DNA of 64,000 nucleotides, taken from positions 214,442,325-214,506,324 of the forward strand of contig OV050030.1 in assembly GCA_920105625.2 (NCBI GenBank), written 5' to 3'. The DNA is from Clusia tigrina (Eukaryota; Arthropoda; Insecta; Diptera; Clusiidae). The notes beneath the pieces were generated by a model that saw only the letters and a program-made list of their open reading frames with translations, was not told where the DNA came from and searched no databases. Below are positions 36,331 through 49,847 of this stretch, piece by piece. Both the position numbers and the translations under genes were made by a program. Positions within the stretch are counted from its first letter, which is position 1; the number at the start of each line of letters is the position of its first letter.

Positions 36331-39300
36331 AACTTTTTACTTGAGCGCCATAAAACCTTGAAATTTGGTGACAATAAAGTACTCGAGCCTCTTATAAATT
36401 TAAGCTATCGCTCATAGCTATGCTACACTTGAGTCCCAAATCAAACACTGATAAAACTTCAAATGGCCCTAACTTCTATATGGTGCGTCCTACACCTATC
36501 AAAGTTTGCAACAATCAAATGCTTGTGACTTTTACTTGAGCGCCATAAAACCTTGAAATTTGGTGACAATAAAGTACTCGAGCCTCTTATCAATTTAAGC
36601 TATCGCTCATAGCTATGCTACCCTTGAGTCCCAAATCAAACACTGATAAAACATCAAATGGCCCTAACTTCTATACGGTGCGTCCTATACCTATCAAAGT
36701 TTGCAACAATCAAATGCTTGTAACTTTTTACTGGAGCGCCATAAAATCTGGAAATTTTCAACATTCAAATGCTTGAAACTTCTTACTGGAGAGTCAGAAA
36801 ATCTGGAAATTTTGTGACAATAAAGTTCTCGAGCCTCTAGTAAATTTAAGCTGTCGCTCATAGCTATGCTACCGTTGAGTCCCAAATCAACCACTGCTAA
36901 AACTTCAAATGGCCCTAACTTCTATACGGTGCGTCCTGTACCTATCAAAGTTTGCAACAATCAAATGCATGTAACTTTTTACTGGAGCGTCATAAAATCT
37001 TGAAATTTTGTGACAATAAAGTACTCGAGCCTCTTATAAATTTAAGCTATCGCTCATAGCTATGTTACACTTGAGTCCCAAATCAAACACTGATAAAACT
37101 TCAAATGGCCCTAACTTCTTTACGGTGCGTCCTACACCGATCAAAGTTTGCAACAATCAAATGCTTGTGACTTTTACTTGAGCGCCATAAAACCTTGAAA
37201 TTTGGGGACAATAAAGTACTCGAGCCTCTTATCAATTTAAGCTATCGCTCATAGCTATGCTACCCTTGAGTCCCAAATCAAACATTGATAAAACATCAAA
37301 AGGCCCTAACTTCTATACGGTGCGTCCTATACCTATCAAAGTTTGCAACAATCAAATGCTTGTAACTTTTTACTGGAGCGTCATAAAATCTGGAAATTTT
37401 CAACATTCAAATGCTTGAAACTTCTTACTGGAGAGTCATAAAATCTGGAAATTTTGTGACAATAATGTTCTCGAGCCTCTTGCAAATTTAAGCTGTCGCT
37501 CATAGCTATGCTACCGTTGAGTCCCAAATCAACCACTGCTAAAACTTCAAATGGCCCTAACTTCTATACGGTGCGTCCTATACCTATCAAAGTTTGCAAC
37601 AATCAAATGCATGTAACTTTTTACTGGACCGTCATAAAATCTTGAAATTTTGTGACAATAAAGTACTCGAGCCTCTTATAAATTTAAGCTATCGCTCATA
37701 GCTATGTTACACTTGAGTCCCAAATCAAACACTGATAAAACTTCAAATGGCCCTAACTTCTTTGCGGTGCGTCCTACACCTATCAAAGTTTGCAACAATC
37801 AAATGCTTGTAACTTTTTACTTGAGCACCATAAAACCTTGGAATTTGGTGAAAATAAAGTACTCGAGCCTCTTATGAATTCAAGCTATCGCTCATAGCTA
37901 TGCTACACTAGAGTCCTAAATCAAACACTGATAAAACATCAAATGGTCCTAACTTCTATACGGTGCGTCCTATACCTATTAAAGTTTGCAACAATCAAAT
38001 GCTTCTAACTTTTTACTGGAGCTTAATAAAATCTTGAAATTTTGTTACAATAAAGTACTCGAGCCTCTTGTCAATTTAAGCTATCTCTCATAGCTATGAT
38101 ACCCTTGAGTCCCAAATCAAACACTGATAAAACTTCAAATAACCCTAACTTCTATACGGTGCGTCCCACACCTATAACAGTTTGCAACAATCAAATGCTT
38201 GCAAGTTTTTACTGGAGCGTCATAAAACCTTGAAAATTTGTGACAATAAAGTACTCGATCCTCTTATCAATTTAAGCTATCGCTCATAGCTATGCTACCC
38301 TCGATTCCCAACTCAAACACTGATAAAACTTTAAATGGCCCTAACTTCTATACAGTGCGTCCTACACCAATTAAACTTTGCCACATTCAAATGCTTGTAA
38401 CTTTTTACTGGAACATCATAAAATCTTGCAATTTTGTGACAATAAAGTACTCGAGCCTCTCGTCAATTTAAGCTATCGCTCATAGCTATGCTACATTTGA
38501 GTCCCAATTCAAACACTGATAAAACTTCAAATGGCCCTAACTTATATACGGTGCGTCCTATACTTATCAAAGTTTGCAACAATCAAATGCTTGTAACTTT
38601 TTACTGGAGCGTCATAAAATCTGGAAATTTTCAACATTCAAATGCTTGTAACTTCTTACTGGAGCTTAATAAAATCTTGAAATTTTGTGACAATAAAGTT
38701 CTCGAGCCTCTTGTAAATTTAAGCTGTCGCTCATAGCTATGCTACCCTTGAGTCCCAAATAAACCACTGCTAAAACTTCAAATGGCCCTACCTTCTATAC
38801 GGTGCGTCCTATACCTAGCAAAGTTTGCAACAATCAAATGCGTGTGACTTTTTACTGGAGCGTCATAAAATCTTGAAATTTTGTGACAATAAAGTAATCG
38901 AGCCTCTTATCTATTTAAGCTATCATAGCTATGCTACCCTTGAGTCCCAAATCAAACACTGATAACATTTCAAATGGCCCTAACTTCTATACGGTGAGTC
39001 CGACACCTATCAAATTTTGCAACAATCAAATGCTTGTAACTTTTTACTGGAGCGTCATAAAATCTGGAAATGTTCAACATTCAAATGATTGTAACTTCTT
39101 ACTGGAGCTTAATAAAATCTTGAAATTTTGTGACAATAAAGTTCTCGAGCCTCTTCTAAATTTAAGCTGTCGCTCATAGCTATGCTACCCTTGAGTCCCA
39201 AATAAACCACTGCTAAAACTTCAAATGGCCCTACCTTCTATACGGTGCGTCCTATACCTATCAAAGTTTGCAACAATCAAATGCTTGTAACTTTTTACTT

Positions 39301-39680
39301 GAGCGCCATAAAACCTTGAAATTTGGTGAACATAAAGTACTCGAGCCTCTTATGAATTCAAGCTATCGCTCATAGCTATGCTACACTTGAGTCCTAAATC
39401 AAACACTGATAAAACATCAAATGGCCCTGACTTCTATACGGTGCGTCCTATACCTATTAAAGTTTGCAACAATCAAATGCTTGTAACTTTTTACTGGAGC
39501 TTAATAAAATCTTGAAATTTTGTTACAATAAAGTACTCGAGCATCTTATCTATTTAAGCTATCGCTCATAGCTATGCTACATTTGAGTCCCAATTCAAAC
39601 ACTGATAAAACTTCAAATGGCCCTAACTTCTATACGGTGCGTCCTATACTTATCAAAGTTTGCAACAATCAAATGCGTGT
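36331..39680 (+). repeat. 3350-bp tandem duplication, right copy
   Basis: This is the second copy of the unit, directly abutting the first. Near the right edge the next monomer differs (GGTGAACATAAAG against GGTGACAATAAAG), so homology at this offset ends about 39718. Identity of roughly 99.8% by hand count makes it one of the youngest events in the window. Confidence 0.9.
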
Positions 39681-39769
39681 AACTTTTTACTTGAGCGCCA
39701 TAAAACCTTGAAATTTGGTGAACATAAAGTACTCGAGCCTCTTATGAATTCAAGCTATCGCTCATAGCT
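37900..39769 (+). repeat. 1870-bp unit (short member of a triplicate)
   Basis: The unit begins with an N-type monomer reading CACTAGAGTCCTAAATC and AAATGGTCC. It matches the next unit at offset 1870. It lacks one 196-bp monomer because the monomer at 38931 fuses the left part of a C-like copy (GGTGAGTCC, AAATTTTGC) to the right part of an A copy (GGAAATGTTC, CAAATGATTG). Confidence 0.85.
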
Positions 39770-41835
39770 ATGCTACACTAGAGTCCTAAATCAAACACTG
39801 ATAAAACATCAAATGGTCCTAACTTCTATACGGTGCGTCCTATACCTATTAAAGTTTGCAACAATCAAATGCTTCTAACTTTTTACTGGAGCTTAATAAA
39901 ATCTTGAAATTTTGTTACAATAAAGTACTCGAGCCTCTTGTCAATTTAAGCTATCTCTCATAGCTATGATACCCTTGAGTCCCAAATCAAACACTGATAA
40001 AACTTCAAATAACCCTAACTTCTATACGGTGCGTCCCACACCTATAACAGTTTGCAACAATCAAATGCTTGCAAGTTTTTACTGGAGCGTCATAAAACCT
40101 TGAAAATTTGTGACAATAAAGTACTCGATCCTCTTATCAATTTAAGCTATCGCTCATAGCTATGCTACCCTCGATTCCCAACTCAAACACTGATAAAACT
40201 TTAAATGGCCCTAACTTCTATACAGTGCGTCCTACACCAATTAAACTTTGCCACATTCAAATGCTTGTAACTTTTTACTGAAACATCATAAAATCTTGCA
40301 ATTTTGTGACAATAAAGTACTCGAGCCTCTCGTCAATTTAAGCTATCGCTCATAGCTATGCTACATTTGAGTCCCAATTCAAACACTGATAAAACTTCAA
40401 ATGGCCCTAACTTATATACGGTGCGTCCTATACTTATCAAAGTTTGCAACAATCAAATGCTTGTAACTTTTTACTGGAGCGTCATAAAATCTGGAAATTT
40501 TCAACATTCAAATGCTTGTAACTTCTTACTGGAGCTTAATAAAATCTTGAAATTTTGTGACAATAAAGTTCTCGAGCCTCTTGTAAATTTAAGCTGTCGC
40601 TCATAGCTATGCTACCCTTGAGTCCCAAATAAACCACTGCTAAAACTTCAAATGGCCCTACCTTCAATACGGTGCGTCCTATACCTAGCAAAGTTTGCAA
40701 CAATCAAATGCGTGTGACTTTTTACTGGAGCGTCATAAAATCTTGAAATTTTGTGACAATAAAGTAATCGAGCCTCTTATCTATTTAAGCTATCATAGCT
40801 ATGCTACCCTTGAGTCCCAAATCAAACACTGATAACATTTCAAATGGCCCTAACTTCTATACGGTGAGTCCCACACCTATCAAATTTTGCAACAATCAAA
40901 TGCTTGAAACTTTTTACTGGAGCCTCGTAAAACCTTGAAATTTTGTGACAATAAAGTACTCGAGCCTCTTATAAGTTTAAGCTATCGCTCATAGCTATGC
41001 TACACTTGAGTCCCAAATCAAACACTGATAAAACATCAAATGGCCCTAACTTCTATACGGTGCGTCCTATACCTATCAAAGTTTGCAACAATCAAATGCT
41101 TGTAACTTTTTACTGGAGCGTCATAAAATCTGGAAATGTTCAACATTCAAATGATTGTAACTTCTTACTGGAGCTTAATAAAATCTTGAAATTTTGTGAC
41201 AATAAAGTTCTCGAGCCTCTTCTAAATTTAAGCTGTCGCTCATAGCTATGCTACCCTTGATTCCCAAATAAACCACTGCTAAAACTTCAAATGGCCCTAC
41301 CTTCTATACGGTGCGTCCTATACCTATCAAAGTTTGCAACAATCAAATGCTTGTAACTTTTTACTTGAGCGCCATAAAACCTTGAAATTTGGTGAACATA
41401 AAGTACTCGAGCCTCTTATGAATTCAAGCTATCGCTCATAGCTATGCTACACTTGAGTCCTAAATCAAACACTGATAAAACATCAAATGGCCCTGACTTC
41501 TATACGGTGCGTCCTATACCTATTAAAGTTTGCAACAATCAAATGCTTGTAACTTTTTACTGGAGCTTAATAAAATCTTGAAATTTTGTTACAATAAAGT
41601 ACTCGAGCATCTTATCTATTTAAGCTATCGCTCATAGCTATGCTACATTTGAGTCCCAATTCAAACACTGATAAAACTTCAAATGGCCCTAACTTCTATA
41701 CGGTGCGTCCTATACTTATCAAAGTTTGCAACAATCAAATGCGTGTAACTTTTTACTTGAGCGCCATAAAACCTTGAAATTTGGTGAACATAAAGTACTC
41801 GAGCCTCTTATGAATTCAAGCTATCGCTCATAGCT
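39770..41835 (+). repeat. 2066-bp unit, first full copy
   Basis: The order is N-O-P-Q-R-C-A-R-N-Q/R-like. Here the C-like (40801) and A (40997) monomers are separate, unlike the fused form at 38931. It differs from the next unit at about six positions by my reading, for example near 40281, 40675 and 41262. Confidence 0.87.
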
Positions 41836-43901
41836 ATGCTACACTAGAGTCCTAAATCAAACACTGATAAAACATCAAATGGTCCTAACTTCTATACGGT
41901 GCGTCCTATACCTATTAAAGTTTGCAACAATCAAATGCTTCTAACTTTTTACTGGAGCTTAATAAAATCTTGAAATTTTGTTACAATAAAGTACTCGAGC
42001 CTCTTGTCAATTTAAGCTATCTCTCATAGCTATGATACCCTTGAGTCCCAAATCAAACACTGATAAAACTTCAAATAACCCTAACTTCTATACGGTGCGT
42101 CCCACACCTATAACAGTTTGCAACAATCAAATGCTTGCAAGTTTTTACTGGAGCGTCATAAAACCTTGAAAATTTGTGACAATAAAGTACTCGATCCTCT
42201 TATCAATTTAAGCTATCGCTCATAGCTATGCTACCCTCGATTCCCAACTCAAACACTGATAAAACTTTAAATGGCCCTAACTTCTATACAGTGCGTCCTA
42301 CACCAATTAAACTTTGCCACATTCAAATGCTTGTAACTTTTTACTGGAACATCATAAAATCTTGCAATTTTGTGACAATAAAGTACTCGAGCCTCTCGTC
42401 AATTTAAGCTATCGCTCATAGCTATGCTACATTTGAGTCCCAATTCAAACACTGATAAAACTTCAAATGGCCCTAACTTATATACGGTGCGTCCTATACT
42501 TATCAAAGTTTGCAACAATCAAATGCTTGTAACTTTTTACTGGAGCGTCATAAAATCTGGAAATTTTCAACATTCAAATGCTTGTAACTTCTTACTGGAG
42601 CTTAATAAAATCTTGAAATTTTGTGACAATAAAGTTCTTGAGCCTCTTGTAAATTTAAGCTGTCGCTCATAGCTATGCTACCCTTGAGTCCCAAATAAAC
42701 CACTGCTAAAACTTCAAATGGCCCTACCTTCTATACGGTGCGTCCTATACCTAGCAAAGTTTGCAACAATCAAATGCGTGTGACTTTTTACTGGAGCGTC
42801 ATAAAATCTTGAAATTTTGTGACAATAAAGTAATCGAGCCTCTTATCTATTTAAGCTATCATAGCTATGCTACCCTTGAGTCCCAAATCAAACACTGATA
42901 ACATTTCAAATGGCCCTAACTTCTATACGGTGAGTCCCACACCTATCAAATTTTGCAACAATCAAATGCTTGAAACTTTTTACTGGAGCCTCGTAAAACC
43001 TTGAAATTTTGTGACAATAAAGTACTCGAGCCTCTTATAAGTTTAAGCTATCGCTCATAGCTATGCTACACTTGAGTCCCAAATCAAACACTGATAAAAC
43101 ATCAAATGGCCCTAACTTCTATACGGTGCGTCCTATACCTATCAAAGTTTGCAACAATCAAATGCTTGTAACTTTTTACTGGAGCATCATAAAATCTGGA
43201 AATGTTCAACATTCAAATGATTGTAACTTCTTACTGGAGCTTAATAAAATCTTGAAATTTTGTGACAATAAAGTTCTCGAGCCTCTTCTAAATTTAAGCT
43301 GTCGCTCATAGCTATGCTACCCTTGAGTCCCAAATAAACCACTGCTAAAACTTCAAATGGCCCTACCTTCTATACGGTGCGTCCTATACCTATCAAAGTT
43401 TGCAACAATCAAATGCTTGTAACTTTTTACTTGAGCGCCATAAAACCTTGAAATTTGGTGAACATAAAGTACTCGAGCCTCTTATGAATTCAAGCTATCG
43501 CTCATAGCTATGCTACACTTGAGTCCTAAATCAAACACTGATAAAACATCAAATGGCCCTGACTTCTATACGGTGCGTCCTATACCTATTAAAGTTTGCA
43601 ACAATCAAATGCTTGTAACTTTTTACTGGAGCTTAATAAAATCTTGAAATTTTGTTACAATAAAGTACTCGAGCATCTTATCTATTTAAGCTATCGCTCA
43701 TAGCTATGCTACATTTGAGTCCCAATTCAAACACTGATAAAACTTCAAATGGCCTTAACTTCTATACGGTGCGTCCTATACTTATCAAAGTTTGCAACAA
43801 TCAAATGCGTGTAACTTTTTACTTGAGCGCCATAAAACCTTGAAATTTGGTGAACATAAAGTACTCGAGCCTCTTATGAATTCAAGCTATCGCTCATAGC
43901 T
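41836..43901 (+). repeat. 2066-bp unit, second full copy
   Basis: It matches the preceding unit at offset 2066 throughout (Q at 42424 against 40358, A at 43063 against 40997). Private changes include TTCTTGAG near 42637, GAGCATCAT near 43187 and GGCCTTAAC near 43754. Confidence 0.87.
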
Positions 43902-45790
43902 ATGCTACACTTGAGTCCTAAATCAAACACTGATAAAACATCAAATGGCCCTAACTTTTATACGATGCGTCCTATACCTATTAAAGTTTGCAACAATCAA
44001 ATGCTTCTAACTTTTTACTGGAGCTTAATAAAATCTTGAAATTTTGTTACAATAAATTTCTCGAGCCTCTTGTCAATTTAAGCTATCTCTCATAGCTATG
44101 ATACCCTTGAGTCCCAAATCAAACACTGATAAAACTTCAAATGACCCTAACTTCTATACGGTGCGTCCTACACCTATAAAAGTTTGCAACAATCAAATGC
44201 TTGCAAGTTTTTACTGGAGCGTCAGAAAACCTTGAAAATTTGTGACAATAAAGTACTCGAGCCTGTTATCAATTTAAGCTATCGCTCATAGCTATGTTAC
44301 ACTTGAGTCCCAACTCAAACACTGATAAAACTTCAAATGGCCCTAACTTCTTTACGGTGCGTCCTACACCTATCAAAGTTTGCAACAATCAAATGCTTGT
44401 AACTTTTTACTTGAGCGCCATAAAACCTTGAAATTTGGTGAACATAAAGTACTCGAGCCTCTTATGAATTCAAGCTATCGCTCATAGCTATGCTACACTT
44501 GAGTCCTAAATCAAACACTGATAAAACATCAAATGGCCCTAACTTCTATACGATGCGTCCTATACCTATTAAAGTTTGCAACAATCAAATGCTTCTAACT
44601 TTTTACTGGAGCTTAATAAAATCTTGAAATTTTGTTACAATAAATTACTCGAGCCTCTTGTCAATTTAAGCTATCTCTCATAGCTATGATACCCTTGAGT
44701 CCCAAATCAAACACTGATAAAACTTCAAATGACCCTAACTTCTATACGGTGCGTCCCACACCTATAACAGTTTGCAACAATCAAATGCTTGCAAGTTTTT
44801 ACTGGAGCGTCATAAAACCTTGAAAATTTGTGACAATAAAGTACTCGAGCCTCATATCAATTTAAGCTATCGCTCATAGCTATGCTACCCTCGATTCCCA
44901 AATCAAACACTGATAAAACTTTAAATGGCCCTAACTTCTATACAGTGCGTCCTACACCAATTAAACTTTGCCACATTCAAATGCTTGTAATTTTTTACTG
45001 GAACATCATAAAATCTTGCAATTTTGTGACAATAAAGTACTCGAGCCTCTCGTCAATTTAAGCTATCGCTCATAGCTATGCTATATTTGGGTCCCAATTC
45101 AAACACTGATAAAACTTCAAATGGCCCTAACTTATATACGGTGCGTCCTATACTTATCAAAGTTTGCAACAATCAAATGCTTGTAACTTTTTACTGGAGC
45201 GTCATAAAATCTGGACATTTTCAACATTAAAATGCTTGTAAATTCTTACTGGAGCTTAATAAAATCTTGAAATTTTGTGACAATAAAGTTCTCGAGCCTC
45301 TTGTAAATTTAAGCTGTCGCTCATAGCTATGCTACCCTTAGTCCCAAATAAACCACTGCTAAAACTTCAAATGGCCCTACCTTCTATACGGTGCGTCCTA
45401 TACCTATCAAAGTTTGCAACAATCAAATGCGTGTAACTTTTTACTAGAGCGTCATAAAATCTTGAAATTTTGTGACAATAAAGTAATCGAGCTTCTTATC
45501 TATTTAAGCTATCATAGCTATGCTACCCTTGAGTCCCAAATCAAACACTGATAACATTTCAAATGGCCCTAACTTCTATACGGTGCATCCTACACCTATC
45601 AAAGTTTGCAACAATCAAATGCTTGTGACTTTTACTTGAGCGCCATAAAACCTTGAAATTTGGTGACAATAAAGTACTCGAGCCTCTTCTCAATTTAAGC
45701 TATCGCACATAGCTATGCTACCCTTGAGTCCCAAATCAAACACTGATAAAACATCAAATGGCCCTAACTTCTATACGGTGCGTCCTATAC
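43902..45790 (+). repeat. N-O-M local repeat followed by P, Q, R, C-like
   Basis: N monomers at 43902 and 44490 lie 588 bp (three monomers) apart, both with the variant ACGATGCGTCC, so N-O-M is locally repeated. Then come O 44686, P 44882 and Q 45078, which starts TATATTTGGGTCCC. The next monomer near 45329 reads CCCTTAGTCCC, one G short. Confidence 0.75.
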
Positions 45791-47856
45791 CTATCAAAGT
45801 TTGCAACAATCAAATGCTTGTAACTTTTTACTGGAGCGTCATAAAACCTTGAAATTTGGTGACAATAAAGTACTCGAGCCTCTTATCAATTCAAGCTATC
45901 GCTCATAGCTATGCTACACTTGAGTCCCAAATCAAACACTGATAAAACTTCAAATGGCCCTAACTTCTATACGGTGCGTCCTATACCTATCAAAGTTTGC
46001 AAAAATCAAATGCTTGTAACTTTTTACTGGAACTTGATAAAATCTTGAAATTTTGTGACAATAAAGTACTCGAGCCTCTTATCAATTTAAGCTATCGCTC
46101 ATAGCTATGCTACCCTTGAGTCCCAAATCAAACACTGATAAAACATCAAATGGCCCTAACTTCTATACGGTGCGTCCTATACCTATCAAAGTTTGCAACA
46201 ATCAAATGCTTGTAACTTTTTACTGGAGCGTCATAAAATCTGGAAATCTTCAACATTCAAATGCTTGTAACTTCTTACTGGAGAGTCATAAAATCTGGAA
46301 ATTTTGTGACAATAAAGTTCTCGAGCCTCTTGTAAATTTAAGCTGTCGCTCATAGCTATGCTACCGTTGAGTCCCAAATCAACCACTGCTAAAACTTCAA
46401 ATGGCCCTAACTTCTATACGATGCGTCCTATACCTATCAAAGTTTGCAACAATCAAATGCATGTAACTTTTTACTGGAGCGTCATAAAATCTTGAAATTT
46501 TGTGACAATAAAGTACTCGAGCCTCTTATAAATTTAAGCTATCGCTCATAGCTATGTTACACTTGAGTCCCAAATCAAACACTGATAAAACTTCAAATGG
46601 CCCTAACTTCTTTACGGTGCGTCCTACACCTATCAAAGTTTGCAACAATCAAATGCTTGTAACTTTTTACTTGAGCGCCATAAAACCTTGAAATTTGGTG
46701 AACATAAAGTACTCGAGCCTCTTATGAATTCAAGCTATCGCTCATAGCTATGCTACACTTGAGTCCTAAATCAAACACTGATAAAACATCAAATGGCCCT
46801 AACTTCTATACGGTGCGTCCTATACCTATTAAAGTTTGCAACAATCAAATGCTTGTAACTTTTTACTGGAGCTTAATAAAATCTTGAAATTTTGTTACAA
46901 TAAAGTACTCGAGCCTCTTGTCAATTTAAGCTATCTCTCATAGCTATGATACCCTTGAGTCCCAAATCAAACACTGATAAAACTTCAAATGACCCTAACT
47001 TCTATACGGTCCGTCCCTCACCTATAACAGTTTGCAACAATCAAATGCTTGCAAGTTTTTACTGGAGCGTCATAAAACCTTGAAAATTTGTGACAATAAA
47101 GTACTCGAGGCTCTTATCAATTTAAACTATCGCTCATAGCTATGCTACCCTCGAGTCCCAAATCAAACACTGATAAAACTTTAAATGGCCCTAACTTCTA
47201 TACAGTGCGTCCTACACCTATTAAACTTTGCCACATTCAAATGCTTGCAACTTTTTACTGGAACATCATACAATCTTGAAATTTTGTGACAATAAAGTAC
47301 TCGAGGCTCTCGTCAATTTAAGCTATCGCTCATAGCTATGCTACATTTGAGTCCCAATTCAAACACTGATAAAACTTCAAATGGCCCTAACTTCTATACG
47401 GTGCGTCCTATACTTATCAAAGTTTACAACAATCAAATGCTTGTAACTTTTTACTGGAGCGTCATAAAATCTGGAAATTTTCAACATTCAAATGCTTGTA
47501 ACTTCTTACTGGAGCTTAATAAAATCTTGAAATTTTGTGACAATAAAGTTCTCGAGCCTCTTGTAAATTTAAGCTGTCGCTCATAGCTATGCTACCCTTG
47601 AGTCCCAAATAAACCACTGCTAAAACTTCAAATGGCCCTACCTTCTATACGGTGCGTCCTATACCTATCAAAGTTTGCAACAATCAAATGCGTGTAACTT
47701 TTTACTGGAGCGTCATAAAATCTTTAAATTTTGTGACAATAAAGTACTCGAGCCTCTTATCTATTTAAGCTATCATAGCTATGCTACCCTCGAGTCCCAA
47801 ATCAAACACTGATAAAACTTTAACTGGCCCTTACTTCTATACGGTGCGTCCTACAC
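45791..47856 (+). repeat. Second 2066-bp pair, left copy
   Basis: It matches 47857 onward at offset 2066. Shared private marks include GTTTGCAAAAATCAAATGC, GGAACTTGATAAAATC, ACGATGCGTCC, GTCCGTCCCTCACC and CTCGAGGCTC. I count about eight substitutions against the right copy. The edges are approximate because the flanking monomers are themselves similar. Confidence 0.8.
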
Positions 47857-49847
47857 CTATCAAAGTTTGCAACAATCAAATGCTTGTAACTTTTTACTGG
47901 AGCGTCATAAAACCTTGAAATTTGGTGACAATAAAGTACTCGAGCCTCTTATCAATTCAAGCTATCGCTCATAGCTATGCTACACTTGAGTCCCAAATCA
48001 AACACTGATAAAACTTCAAATGGCCCTAACTTCTATACGGTGCGTCCTATACCTATCAAAGTTTGCAAAAATCAAATGCTTGTAACTTTTTACTGGAACT
48101 TGATAAAATCTTGAAATTTTGTGACAATAAAGTACTCGAGCCTCTTATCAATTTAAGCTATCGCTCATAGCTATGCTACCCTTGAGTCCCAAATCAAACA
48201 CTGATAAAACATCAAATGGCCCTAACTTCTATACGGTGCGTCCTATACCTATCAAAGTTTGCAACAATCAAATGCTTGCAACTTTTTACTGGAGCGTCAT
48301 AAAATCTGGAAATTTTCAACATTCAAATGCTTGTAACTTCTTACTGGAGTGTCATAAAATCTGGAAATTTTGTGACAATAAAGTTCTCGAGCCTCTTGTA
48401 AATTTAAGCTGTCGCTCATAGCTATGCTACCGTTGAGTCCCAAATCAACCACTGCTAAAACTTCAAATGGCCCTAACTTCTATACGATGCGTCCTATACC
48501 TATCAAAGTTTGCAACAATCAAATGCATGTAACTTTTTACTGGAGCGTCATAAAATCTTGAAATTTTGTGACAATAAAGTACTCGAGCCTCTTATAAATT
48601 TAAGCTATCGCTCATAGCTATGTTACACTTGAGTCCCAAATTAAAACACTGATAAAACTTCAAATGGCCCTAACTTCTTTACGGTGCGTCCTACACCTAT
48701 CAAAGTTTGCAACAATCAAATGCTTGTAACTTTTTACTTGAGCGCCATAAAACCTTGAAATTTGGTGAACATAAAATACTCGAGCCTCTTATGAATTCAA
48801 GCTATCGCTCATAGCTATGCTACACTTCAGTCCTAAATCAAACACTGATAAAACATCAAATGGCCCTAACTTCTATACGGTGCGTCCTATAACTATTAAA
48901 GTTTGCAACAATCAAATGCTTGTAACTTTTTACTGGAGCTTAATAAAATCTTGAAATTTTGTTACAATAAAGTACTCGAGCCTCTTGTCAATTTAAGCTA
49001 TCTCTCATAGCTATGATACCCTTGAGTCCCAAATCAAACACTGATAAAACTTCAAATGACCCTAACTTCTATACGGTCCGTCCCTCACCTATAACAGTTT
49101 GCAACAATCAAATGCTTGCAAGTTTTTACTGGAGCGTCATAAAACCTTGAAAATTTGTGACAATAAAGTACTCGAGGCTCTTATCAATTTAAACTATCGC
49201 TCATAGCTATGCTACCCTCGAGTCCCAAATCAAACACTGATAAAACTTTAAATGGCCCTAACTTCTATACAGTGCGTCCTACACCTATTAAACTTTGCCA
49301 CATTCAAATGCTTGCAACTTTTTACTGGAACATCATAAAATCTTGAAATTTTGTGACAATAAAGTACTCGAGGCTCTCGTCAATTTAAGCTATCGCTCAT
49401 AGCTATGCTACATTTGAGTCCCAATTCAAACACTGATAAAACTTCAAATGGCCCTAACTTCTATACGGTGCGTCCTATACTTATCAAAGTTTACAACAAT
49501 CAAATGCTTGTAACTTTTTACTGGAGCGTCATAAAATCTGGAAATTTTCAACATTCAAATGCTTGTAACTTCTTACTGGAGCTTAATAAAATCTTGAAAT
49601 TTTGTGACAATAAAGTTCTCGAGCCTCTTGTAAATTTAAGCTGTCGCTCATAGCTATGCTACCCTTGAGTCCCAAATAAACCACTGCTAAAACTTCAAAT
49701 GGCCCTACCTTCTATACGGTGCGTCCTATACCTATCAAAGTTTGCAACAATCAAATGCGTGTAACTTTTTACTGGAGCGTCATAAAATCTTTAAATTTTG
49801 TGACAATAAAGTACTCGAGCCTCTTATCTATTTAAGCTATCATAGCT
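47857..49847 (+). repeat. Second 2066-bp pair, right copy
   Basis: One extra A near 48641 (AAATTAAAACAC) shifts the offset to 2067 for the rest of the copy (Q at 49405 against 47338). The copy ends at the chimeric A monomer 49848, which begins like the monomer at 47977 and continues like the A at 48173. Confidence 0.8.
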
